64,000 nucleotides of DNA, from positions 20,557,645 to 20,621,644 of the forward strand of contig NC_035436.2 of assembly GCF_002127325.2 (NCBI RefSeq), read 5' to 3'. Shown one piece after another: positions 1 to 8,916 of the stretch. The notes under the pieces were generated by a model. It was not told the origin of the DNA and did not search any database. It saw nothing but the letters and a program-made list of their open reading frames with translations. Position 1 is the first letter of the stretch; every line of letters starts with the position of its first letter. A program made the translations under genes and the position numbers. Origin of the DNA: Helianthus annuus. Its lineage: Eukaryota > Streptophyta > Magnoliopsida > Asterales > Asteraceae.

Positions 1-1
1 G

Positions 2-580
2 GCAGCACGCGACCGTCAGAAAGCCTACGCGGACAAGCGTAGAAAGCCATTGGAATTTCAGGTCGGGGACCGGGTTTTACTCAAAGTCTCACCCTGGAAG
101 GGTGTGGTTCGTTTTGGCAAACGGGGCAAACTAAATCCGCGGTACGTCGGACCATTCGAAATCATAGAGAAGATTGGCAAAGTGGCATACAAGCTAAACC
201 TACCAGCTGAACTCGGTGCAGTTCACAATGTCTTTCACGTGTCAAATCTGAAGAAGTGCCTGTCAGATGAGACCCTCATAGTTCCTTTTAAGGAACTCAC
301 TATCGACGAGCGGTTGCAATTCGTCGAGGAACCAGTTGAAATCACGGACCGGGATGTGAAGGTCCTCAAAAACAAGAGAATCCCTCTTGTCCGAGTTCGT
401 TGGAACTCCAGACGTGGCCCAGAGTACACCTGGGAACGCGAAGACCAGATGACAGAAAAGTACCCCCAGTTATTCGGAACCAATGCAACCACTACTGAGG
501 CTGAAGCTACTACTGCGGAATTTCGGGATGAAATTCCAGATCAACGGGGGGAGGATGTGACACCCCAGGAAAGTCAGTGA
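2..580 (+). CDS. Ty3/gypsy chromovirus polyprotein, 3' end (integrase C-terminus and chromodomain)
   Basis: The frame is open from the left edge of the window to a TGA at 578-580, so the N-terminal protease, RT, RNase H and integrase core lie outside. Seen: the integrase C-terminal GDRVLLKVSPWKG stretch, then KLNPRYVGPFEIIEKIGKVAYKL and HNVFHVSNLKKC (GPF/Y-type module), then a chromodomain-like segment with VRVRWNSRRGPEYTWERE. Known: this order is typical of plant chromoviruses of the Tekay/Del clade, in which the chromodomain is thought to guide insertion into heterochromatin. No stop or frameshift is visible in this part. It is followed by the polypurine tract and LTR. Confidence 0.93.
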   Translation, partial: AARDRQKAYADKRRKPLEFQVGDRVLLKVSPWKGVVRFGKRGKLNPRYVGPFEIIEKIGKVAYKLNLPAELGAVHNVFHVSNLKKCLSDETLIVPFKELTIDERLQFVEEPVEITDRDVKVLKNKRIPLVRVRWNSRRGPEYTWEREDQMTEKYPQLFGTNATTTEAEATTAEFRDEIPDQRGEDVTPQESQ

Positions 581-1477
581 ACGATACAACTTACCTAGCT
601 TCCTCAGTGAGTGCGTACCAAATTTCGGGACGAAATTTCTTTTTAGTTGGGGATAATGTGACAACTCGTACTTTAGACCTATCTTGTGTAACGTTATATA
701 ATTATGTGAACTTGGTTTTATTGAATGTTATGCTGTACATTATGTGCATGTTTGTATGTTATTGAATGTTGTGTTAATCGAGCCCAAACCGCACAACCCA
801 CACACGACCGCACAAGCTCATTCGGGCTTTATTCCTTGCACACGGATCAACGGGCAGCCCAAGAGAGGGTTCGGCCCACTCTCCTCATACGCATAACACA
901 TGAGATGGTTGTAACCATCTCACATTTTTACCAAACACTATTACACACACAAGTTCACAAACCCTAGCTTCTCATTCTCTCTCTCAAACCGACGGCAACA
1001 ACCCTTTGGCGATCGAAGATCATTCCTTGTTCGGATCACCCTTGTTCACTCGAGACCTCACTTGTTTCAATCCTCTAACCCGGTTAGTATATGTTTACCG
1101 ATTTCATGCTTGGTGATGTTGATGATATAATCGGTTAGTTTATATTAGATGATGTTGTGATTGTTTTGATTGTATATGTTTACATTAGGGTTATGCATGC
1201 TAGTAAACGATGGAAAATTATGCACACGAAATTCGGTTATGTGTATATAGGTTGATGTTCATATAGATGGATAGATTATTGTTCATGTGAATATTGTTCA
1301 TGTTGATTGGGTTAGGGTTCATACGAGTTCATGATGTGATGGCCTGTTTGATCGATATTAGGTTAACCGTATGTTTGGATATTGTGTTGATTGATCTGTT
1401 TCTCGAAATTGCCAAGATGTTTGCTGATATTTAGGAGTTGATTGAGCTGCAAAAGATGGAAATCTGTTACACGTTGT

Positions 1478-1745
1478 CTCGACCAGGGTTGCGAGTCGAG
1501 AACCCTCAGTCTCGACTCGAGACCACCTTATCAACACAAACAACACAAACTGAGACCACGGTTGCGGGTCCGGTTGCGACTCGAGACCGTGTGATCTCGA
1601 CCTGATCATGACAACCCGAGACCTGCATTTGCGAGTCCCGTTGCGACTCGAGACCTGACTCGTGACCACCTAGTCTCGAGTGATTTACGCACAAGTCGAG
1701 ACCTCCTTTTGTTGCGACTCGAGATCCCTAGTCTCGACTCGAGAC
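1478..1745 (+). repeat. Array of CTCGAG-centred motifs inside the LTR
   Basis: The motif GACTCGAGACC or its complement GGTCTCGAGTC recurs about eight times over roughly 270 bp, mostly preceded by GTTGC or followed by AC. The core is palindromic. It sits mid-LTR, downstream of the probable transcription start, so it would be in the 5' untranslated RNA. Confidence 0.85.
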
Positions 1746-2109
1746 CAGCTACACATGCACACTGTTTGGACCTTGCACTGTTACGAGCCCAACTGTTTGG
1801 GCCGGATACTTGAACTTGTTTACGTGTCTGCTATTGGACTGCTATGAATACTTGTGCATGCCATGATTACATTTGCCACAATACGTGTAGGACCTATGTG
1901 CTATATTCGAATACGAACCTGACTTGTATGATAACCATGCTAGGACGTGGTTGATCACTATATAGCTTGGCCGAACTTTGTGTATCTGCCGAGCAAACCC
2001 AAGGTGAGTTCACACTCTTACCAAGGCATGGGATTCCCGGGGTGTTGGGAATGGGATCGAAAGGATAAGGTTGAATAGATTCATACGGATACCATTACTA
2101 GACTACCAT

Positions 2110-2362
2110 ACCAACGTCCTCGGTTGTGCAGGATACATACGTAAAACCTACGTATACCTAAGTTACTCACTGTCCTCTGGTTGCGAAGGACACTCACGTA
2201 AAACCTACGTGAACGGATACTCACTACTGCCTCGGTTGTGTCAGGCACTTACGTAAAACCTACGTAAACCCCCACGTACCCCTATCCTCGGTTGTGAAGG
2301 ATACTTACGTAAATCCTACGTAAATTGTACGTATTACTGTTCTCGGGATACGCAGAACACTT
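2110..2362 (+). repeat. Tandem repeat with TACGTA cores inside the LTR
   Basis: Four to five units of about 55-60 bp share TCCTCGGTTGTG, then a purine-rich segment, then ACGTAAAACCTACGTA. Each unit contains a short inverted repeat (TACGTA on both sides of AAACC). The last unit is degenerate. Confidence 0.85.
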
Positions 2363-2803
2363 ATGGTAACGCATAGTCTAGCGGATAAATAACATGGGAA
2401 GCCCCCACAATAGAAACCATTATTGGCCCAGTAGAGCCACATGTTACATATGGACTTACTGTTATGCTTTTACTTACTGTGAACTCGCTCAACTAGTTGT
2501 TGACTCTCTGCTGCATGCCTTGCAGGACATTAGGTACTTATGTAGCTTGCACAAGGAGGAGCAGGTCGTTGTGGGAATTGGATCGTGAACAAACACTTAT
2601 TACTTTTCATACATTAACACCTATGTTGGGTTTCTACATTAATGCTTCCGCTATATTTACTTTTGTTGGTTTTGATAAACACCTTTCGTATTGATGGAAA
2701 CTTTTACAATTTATTTATATGTTCAATATGATTGGTGGCTTAATCCTGGTCACGTCACGCCTCCAAGCGGTGGTACTCCGCGTGTGGATTTTGGGGGTGT
2801 GCC

Positions 2804-3020
2804 AAAGAGGTTCCCTGTTCTTTAGGTGTACTATCTAATTTGCGGTAGATAGCAGAAATCTTTTGTTTACCCATACTGTAATTTCAACAATTAATCAGTT
2901 AATAAGCATATATTCACAGAATGACAAATAAAATTTTCCTAATTGTAATAGGCTTATATCAATTAGAACAGTGAGCTTAATCAGTAAGCTTAAAACAGTG
3001 GCTCTGATACCACCTTTTCC
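2804..3020 (-). mobile_element. Leader fragment and primer-binding site of a minus-strand LTR element
   Basis: GCTCTGATACCA at 3001-3012 is the complement of TGGTATCAGAGC, the primer-binding site matching initiator methionine tRNA that many plant LTR elements use. It lies eight bases from the LTR edge at 3021. Only about 200 bp of internal leader remain before the chromovirus LTR cuts in at 2803. The rest of the element presumably lies to the left of the window, beyond the inserted chromovirus. Confidence 0.75.
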
Positions 3021-4454
3021 TGTCACGGCCCCCGACCCGGTTTGACCCGTTTCAGGGGCCGCGGGACAGGAATCCCGTGGTATTTAATTTAGGCGACAGC
3101 GGAAGTCTTTTTAAAACAGGATCTTTCAATAATTTAAACTGCTCGTTTCATAACTTAGGGATAAATTCCCATATTTTACAATAATGTGATTTCCCAGGGA
3201 AATCTTTATTTTCAAAACATGTTTCTTTTATTTATTTACATTGAGCCACTTTTCTAAGCTGAGAGTGCTCCACGGCACTTTTCCTTGCTCACAACAGATC
3301 ACCTGAAACATGTTTGAAAAAGGTTTTGTCAGCCGGGAAATACTGAGTGAATCATTCAGTTTGTTAAAACGACATACTTGTTATAATTTACAGTATTAAG
3401 GGGAATTACAATGTTTCTGATATCAAACCAACTACCCACAGTACTTGTCACTCGACTACCCATTGGCTATCTCGTTGTCCAAATCGTGTCTGTGACTGTG
3501 GTCAGATCACCCCTTGGCTAACCCGTTGTCCAAGTGTGACGGGAAATAAGTAATGTATACAAAACCCCACATACCGGCTGTACTTTGGTGATTACATAGA
3601 CTTAATCCCTATAATTATAACTTTGGAAAATAATTTGGAGTTTTGTAAAACAGTTGATAAAAAGAGAATGACTCACATTGCAGATTTTACGAGCAGAGTT
3701 TAAGCTTTACTGATTTACCTTTGATTAACCTAATTTAAATAAAATGCACACACACAAACGGGATTAGTAACTAATTCAGCAGTTACGTCAATTCACGAGA
3801 TTAAACCCTCACAACTATTATCAAGTGCGATACTTAATAATCCAATGGATTCACAACGAATGACAGAGCATAGTCCGAATTCGAACAGCACTCAAACATT
3901 CAAGTCGAAATCACAATGAATAACAAAGTATAAGCTCAATTTGAGCAGCACTCAGACAATCGTTGGATAGTTATAATCGATCGGACGTTGAATCGTAATA
4001 GCGATCGAGTTATTACCCTGATTGCGGCAACACCTCGTGATTCGTGTGTGTGTGTTGTGGACTGTTTTGAGTATAACTCGACGTACAGACAGCAACTTTA
4101 CGTCGTTTTCATTTCTCAGTTCAAGTCCCAAGGTCGGCTATTTATACTGATTTTTGGGACTCGCTTACGGACCGTATGCCCGACCCCTTACGGTCCATAA
4201 GCTAAGCAGTCTAATTCATAGGCTGCCTAGACTCGGGACTAGCCTTGGTGATTCAAAAATCCAGCCAATCAGAACATAGCAACGTCTTATTTTAGATAAT
4301 TATCAACTAGGGTTTGCCCCCCTCGAGTTTTAGGGGCCCTGATCCTGATTCCGATTATTCTGAAAATTCTAGGGCTAATGCAGAATTACTTGGGTGTCTC
4401 AATTAGGGTTTTCTTATTGACTAATTATCGTCCTAATTATTGATTTTAGTGACA
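3021..4454 (-). mobile_element. 5' LTR of a minus-strand LTR retrotransposon
   Basis: The LTR begins TGTCACGGCCCC and ends TTTTAGTGACA, giving TGTCAC/GTGACA terminal inverted ends over 1,434 bp. The adjoining methionine-type primer-binding site marks this as the 5' LTR, read leftwards. No coding region survives. An internal near-duplicate is visible (GGCTATCTCGTTGTCC and GGCTAACCCGTTGTCC, 3465-3530). The clade cannot be told without the coding part. Confidence 0.72.
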
Positions 4455-5170
4455 GTTGTTACAGGGATTGGTGGGTTGGACCTCATACTTTACATATATG
4501 AGCTTTGTATTGTGAGGGGTGGGGGTTTGGTCCTTTAGAAAGCCATGTTTGAGCCTTAAACCATTTGATTGAGACCCAAGCCTACTTCCTATATAAATTT
4601 TACCTATTGAGATGACCCGGTTTAGGAAATTTAGTATGTAGTGTTGATGTTCTTGCATATATTGTTGAAGTTTGAAACATTGAAAAAAAAAGAAAGAAAA
4701 ATATGAGAAAAATACAAAAAGAAGGATGTAGTTGCGTTAGTAGATGGGAAAGTTGAAGAAGTTGTGTATATAGTTAATGTTTGCTTTGTTTAGTAGTGGA
4801 AATAAAACCGGGTCAAATCAATTAGCTCTTTCATATGCATTTCACCATTTCCTACCTTTGCACCTAGCCCCGTTACAACCCGTAAATTCCTTTGATTCAA
4901 AAGCATGTTAGATATTGGTTAGGAGAAAACTTGATTTTCATACAAGCTTATTGTCGCACATACACACATACACGCATTGAGTGGTTTAGCATAACATGCT
5001 AATTTTTCTTGTCACCGAGAGTTTTTGTGAGGGGTGTGTTTTGTGGTATGATTGAAGGTTAGTAAAAGGACGGCATATTTTAGCTTGGTTTGCAAGATTG
5101 ATCGCTTGTGTTTTTTTAGAATAGTTCTGAATGGGTTGCTTGGGACAAGCAACGGGTAAGTGTGGGGATG
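4455..5170 (+). mobile_element. Athila-like element, 3' internal noncoding region and polypurine tract
   Basis: No open frame of note. The stretch contains an A-rich run (4680-4730), then ends in AAGTGTGGGGATG immediately before an LTR. Known: Athila elements have a long noncoding region between pol and the 3' LTR ending in a tract of the form AAGTGTGGGG. The element upstream of 4455 was replaced or split by the LTR element ending at 4454. Confidence 0.6.
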
Positions 5171-6451
5171 TGATGGGTGGTCCGTAGGACAACCCTTAGA
5201 ATGTTTAAATAGAAGAAAATTCCATACTTTGCCTGGTTAATTGTTTGAACTTGGTAACCACTCTACGTTTGATTATGCAGGTGTTAAAGTGCTCAAAATG
5301 CGGGTTTTAGGAGGCACAAATGGATGCTAGAAGTTGGGGAATCAAAGAGTTGAAGAAGGCAAGTGTTGATAGAGAAACAAGGAAAAGATTCATACTCAGC
5401 ACCGTAACCTACGGTGCCTTGCCATAGGTTACGGCCTCCACTTCTAACACAAAAGTTCCGCCGTAAAACAGAAGAGAAGTGCCGTAGGACATAGCTGCTT
5501 GCCATAACCTACGGTAGGCGCCGACTGAGTTCAAGTTGTAACCTTCGTAACCTACGGCATAACCTACGGCAGAGGGCCGTAGGTTACGGTGCCGACTGAG
5601 TTCAAGTTGTAACCTTCATAATTAATGACCATTTGATAGGGAGTTAAGGTGTCTAATCATGTTTTCTTCGATTACAACCTACTAGAAACGAGGGAGGAGT
5701 ATATGTGAGGCACTTGGGGAGTGAAGAACATCATCTTATCTTTTATCTTTTATCTAGTTTTGTTGGTGATCTTGTTGAACAATATTCTCTTCTATTTTTG
5801 CATTATGATGTCACTTCAAGCCATGCGTGGCTAAACATTCTATGATTGTCTTGGTTTGAAGGTTGTGTAAGACTTTGTGCTTTTATTTTATATTTCTAGA
5901 ATAACAACTCCTTTCTCTTTGAATTGTTTGTTTTGGTGCATGATTGATTGTTAGTAAAGTATTGATTTTTATGCTAAACTAATTAGAAACCATACGTTCT
6001 TGGTGCCGTTGGCAATCGAGATATCATGGGTATAGTTAGGCTTGGGTAAGGGTTAATTGATCATCGGGTAACAACCTCACGTTCTAGGAATCTGATTACT
6101 TAGTTCCCTTTCATCACTGCAATTGATCATACATGAACTATGTCCATGTAGTTCTTTCTAGTTGAATGTTAGCACAAACGTTGAAGCAAACCGGAAACTT
6201 GAGATAGTCATTTGTCTCTAAATTGTTTACAAACTCAATTCTCATTTCGCAAATTAAGTAGTAATCTTAGTTTTAAAAGAAACCAATCCAATCAAACCAA
6301 CTCTTGAATTTTACTTGCAATTAGCTTAACTTAGTTCACTTAGATAAATCTTTAAATAACACATATTCCACAAACTCCCTGTGTTCGATACCCACTTACC
6401 GCTATCTATTTAGTAGTAATTGGATTAAATTTGATTGTGACCACGACATCA
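5171..6451 (+). mobile_element. Athila-like 3' LTR
   Basis: The LTR starts TGATGGGTGGTCC right after the polypurine tract and ends GACCACGACATCA, with matching TGATG/CATCA termini over 1,281 bp. No primer-binding site follows, which fits a 3' LTR. It holds an array of CCGTAACCTACGG motifs (listed separately). A tRNA-Asp-primer-like string (TGGTGCCGTTGGCAATCG) occurs internally near 6001, not at the edge, so I do not call it a functional primer site. Confidence 0.68.
5394..5616 (+). repeat. Array of CCGTAACCTACGG motifs in the Athila-like LTR
   Basis: CGTAACCTACGG, its complement and variants (GCCATAGGTTACGGC, CATAACCTACGGC) occur about seven times in 220 bp, with GCCGACTGAGTTCAAG repeated at 5521 and 5592. 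The core is an imperfect palindrome, so both strands carry the same word. Confidence 0.85.
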
Positions 6452-7383
6452 CGTTAATAACCCGTTCGATCGAACCTACCGTTCGATCGACCAGGCTGTT
6501 CGACCCATCATCACTTTGTTTCCATTTTACGCGTTACTCATCGTTATGCTATCGAACTATTCAAGCTAACCCTACTCTCAAGCGCTCCCTTCAATCCATC
6601 AATCAATCGCTATGAGTATACTCGAACCCTTTTTGCTTTAGCACTTTTGGGTGTTACATACGTTACTTATCTAAAATCACAATCGATCACACTACTCAAT
6701 TATTTAACGCTAACCGTTCTGCATGTATTACGTGACTAAATGAATGCTTGTTATTATGTTTACACGTGGAATGCTGTCTACCTGCCTTAACGACGTAGTA
6801 CTATAGTTTGGACTCAGCACCCGTTCACACGGGGGTTGTTAAGGACAATTACTTGCATGGATTACGGTGGTAATCATGTATTGCGAACTGTCTCGGACAG
6901 TCAAGCCACAGTCATTGGTATCGATAGATCCATGTCGATAATTAACATGCTTCGTTTTCCTCTGTGTACGTGCTGGTTATGCGTAAACTATTTCGAACTC
7001 TATATGCTATTATCAAACTTGTATGCTCACCTTTACATTTTATGTATTGACTTTATTTTAACGTATGTGACAGGCAATTAGGATGCTTATCTGCTAGGAA
7101 GGCGAGCTAGGAATAAGCGTCTAGAGCATAGTTGTCTGTAGATCTTGCAGATCGAGTCTCTAGAAGCATTTGAACAATATTTATATTTTATTTAAATCTG
7201 AGTTGTCGGAACAGTATATTTGACTAGATGCTTAACTGTAATAACTTGTTTTATTATTTGGGATGCGGTATGCGACGTATTATTTAAACTAAATAGTAAT
7301 GATAGTTGTTGTGGAAACTTCTGGACAATCTGTTTCGCTCAGTGCCATGCCCCGATGATTCCGCCATCGGTTGGGGTGTGACA
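6452..7383 (+). mobile_element. Chromovirus LTR, 3' part only
   Basis: The right edge GGTTGGGGTGTGACA is the usual end of a Tekay-like LTR. The left part is missing because the Athila-like LTR abuts at 6451. The remaining 930 bp have no coding capacity. GTTCGATCGAAC-type palindromes stand at 6462-6510. An 80-bp part of it (7039-7116) is copied in inverted orientation just outside the LTR. Confidence 0.6.
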
Positions 7384-7477
7384 GTTTGCCTTTTGAAGTT
7401 TATTCCTAGCTCGCCTTCCTAGCAGATAAGCATCCTAATTGCCTGTCACATACGTTAAAATAAAGTCAATACATAAA
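7039..7477. repeat. Perfect 78-bp inverted repeat with 283-bp spacer
   Basis: Positions 7039-7116 (starting TTTATGTATTGAC) reappear as exact reverse complement at 7400-7477. The spacer holds the LTR end at 7383. GCATCCTAATT is then repeated once more at 7478. A perfect copy this long indicates a recent local inversion or template-switch event. Confidence 0.9.
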
Positions 7478-8339
7478 GCATCCTAATTCCCTTCAGGTCG
7501 ATCGATCGGACAGCGGTTCGATCGGGCGACGATCCGTTCGGCGAGGTATTTCTCAGAGAACAAGTTCACAGCAGTGTTGTCACACGATCGGATGGTCTAC
7601 CGATCGGGTGGCAATCCGTTAGAACTGACTATGCATTGAACATGTTGAAAATTGTTTAAGTGTTGAAGTCCCAACATCACATGGTCGGATGGTCGTTCGA
7701 TCGGATGGCAATCCGATCGGACGACAATCCATTCGACGTTCAGATCTTTGATAGGTTGAAACAAAAGTTTAAGTGTGGAACCAAGTGTAAGCCGATCGGA
7801 TGGCTGTCCGATCGGATGGCAATCCGATCGGACGGCAATCCATCCCAGCGGCCCGATCGTCTTGACACTTGATTGTTTTGAAAGTTTTGCAGTTTTAATT
7901 GAGACGGAGTGATAACGTGCCAAACAACAGAAACCTCGTCAATACTCTAGTGATCCGATCAAACAGGAATCACCCTAGTCCGACCAGCTAACTGTTCGAG
8001 ATGGTGGTTCATGTTTAACCCGAAATCGGTTGTCTCTTAGATAAAATTCAGATCTTGAACCAACCCATCACTAAGAAGGAGTAGAAGATCTGAACAAGCT
8101 CAGATTCTATCGGTTTTGAGTGCATTGAGTGTAAAAGAGTTGAAAGAAAAATGGAAAACCATCTTTCAATCCTTTTAACCATGGATATGTATAGATCTAT
8201 GCGAAAACATTGTTTAATCTTGTGGAAATCCTTCAGATCTGAGTTGTTCTTGGTGGAATGAAGCCAATACTTGAAGTTCATAAGAACTCCATGATGACAT
8301 CATCCTAGAACACCTCAAATCCATTGATTTCATGGTCAA
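7478..8339. repeat. Unassigned repeat DNA with GATCGG array
   Basis: Between 7494 and 7860 the words CCGATCGGATGGC, CGATCGGACGGCAATCC and variants recur more than ten times, partly as overlapping palindromes (CCGATCGG). From about 7880 to 8339 the sequence is non-repetitive, with no convincing gene. At about 8340 it meets the Athila protease frame abruptly, so it is either foreign DNA or the replaced 3' part of that element. Confidence 0.6.
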
Positions 8340-8916
8340 AAGTTGAGATTCAAAAAAGTCCTCGACCTTGACTATTACATCCGTGACTATCCCACGGGGT
8401 AGTTTAGGAGTCAAATTGGCTAACACCACGGTGGTGTTAGACACTTGAAGTGGACCAAAATCGTATTGGTCATATAAACTACCCGGCAAGATACTCACAC
8501 TTGCCCCAAGATCCAAAAGTGCCCGTGTCATTTTGAATTCACCCACTTGTATAGAAATAATGGGCGCCCCCGGATCTTGAGGTTTTAGTGGAAGTGCACC
8601 CGTAAGAATTGAACTCACATTTTCGGTTAAATCAAGTTTCTTAGGAAACTTGTGAGTCCTCTTTTGGGTACATAAATCCTTCAAGTATTTAGCATATGAA
8701 GGTATTTGCTTAATGGCATCTAAGAGTGGTAAGTTAATTTTAACTTGTTTAAAAATTTCCCACAACTCTTCTTGATGTGGACGTCTTTTGTTTACCACTT
8801 TCTTAGATGGTCCCAACAAAGCTTCGGGATAAGGGGCGGTATTAACCTCCACGCCCTTTTCCTTAGCCTTTGGGACGGGAACGGTCACAACGGGTGTATC
8901 TTTATTAAATTTTAAA
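8340..8916 (-). pseudogene. Athila-like protease region, truncated
   Basis: Frame read leftwards from the gag end. Seen: GALPLKPQDPGAPIISIQ and the aspartic protease active-site region ALLDLGASVSILPGSLYDQ, in the DLGAS form usual in Athila, followed by the conserved IVTDVIVKVEDFF. Homology then stops within VEDFF at about 8340 and is replaced by unrelated residues. RT, RNase H and integrase are absent. It is in a different frame from gag, with the switch at a run of eight A residues (8920-8927 on the plus strand as T). The element is therefore nonfunctional or non-autonomous. Confidence 0.85.

Larger units (their letters stand above)
657..2803 (+). mobile_element. 3' LTR of the chromovirus
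   Basis: The element's noncoding end follows the polyprotein stop. A polypurine stretch (TTGGGGATAA) precedes TGTGACAACTCG at 657, and the LTR ends at GGGGGTGTGCCA (2803). The LTR is about 2.15 kb, long as usual for Tekay elements. A second, upstream purine tract followed by TGTGACACCCC at 556 is an alternative start. The partner 5' LTR is outside the window, so the exact left edge cannot be fixed. Two internal short-repeat arrays are listed separately. The DNA to the right belongs to another element, so this chromovirus is inserted into it. Confidence 0.75.

Noticed and set aside
5990..6020. tRNA-Asp-type primer-binding site (TGGTGCCGTTGGCAATCG)
   Set aside because: It lies inside the LTR 5171-6451, not next to an LTR end, so it cannot prime in the normal way.
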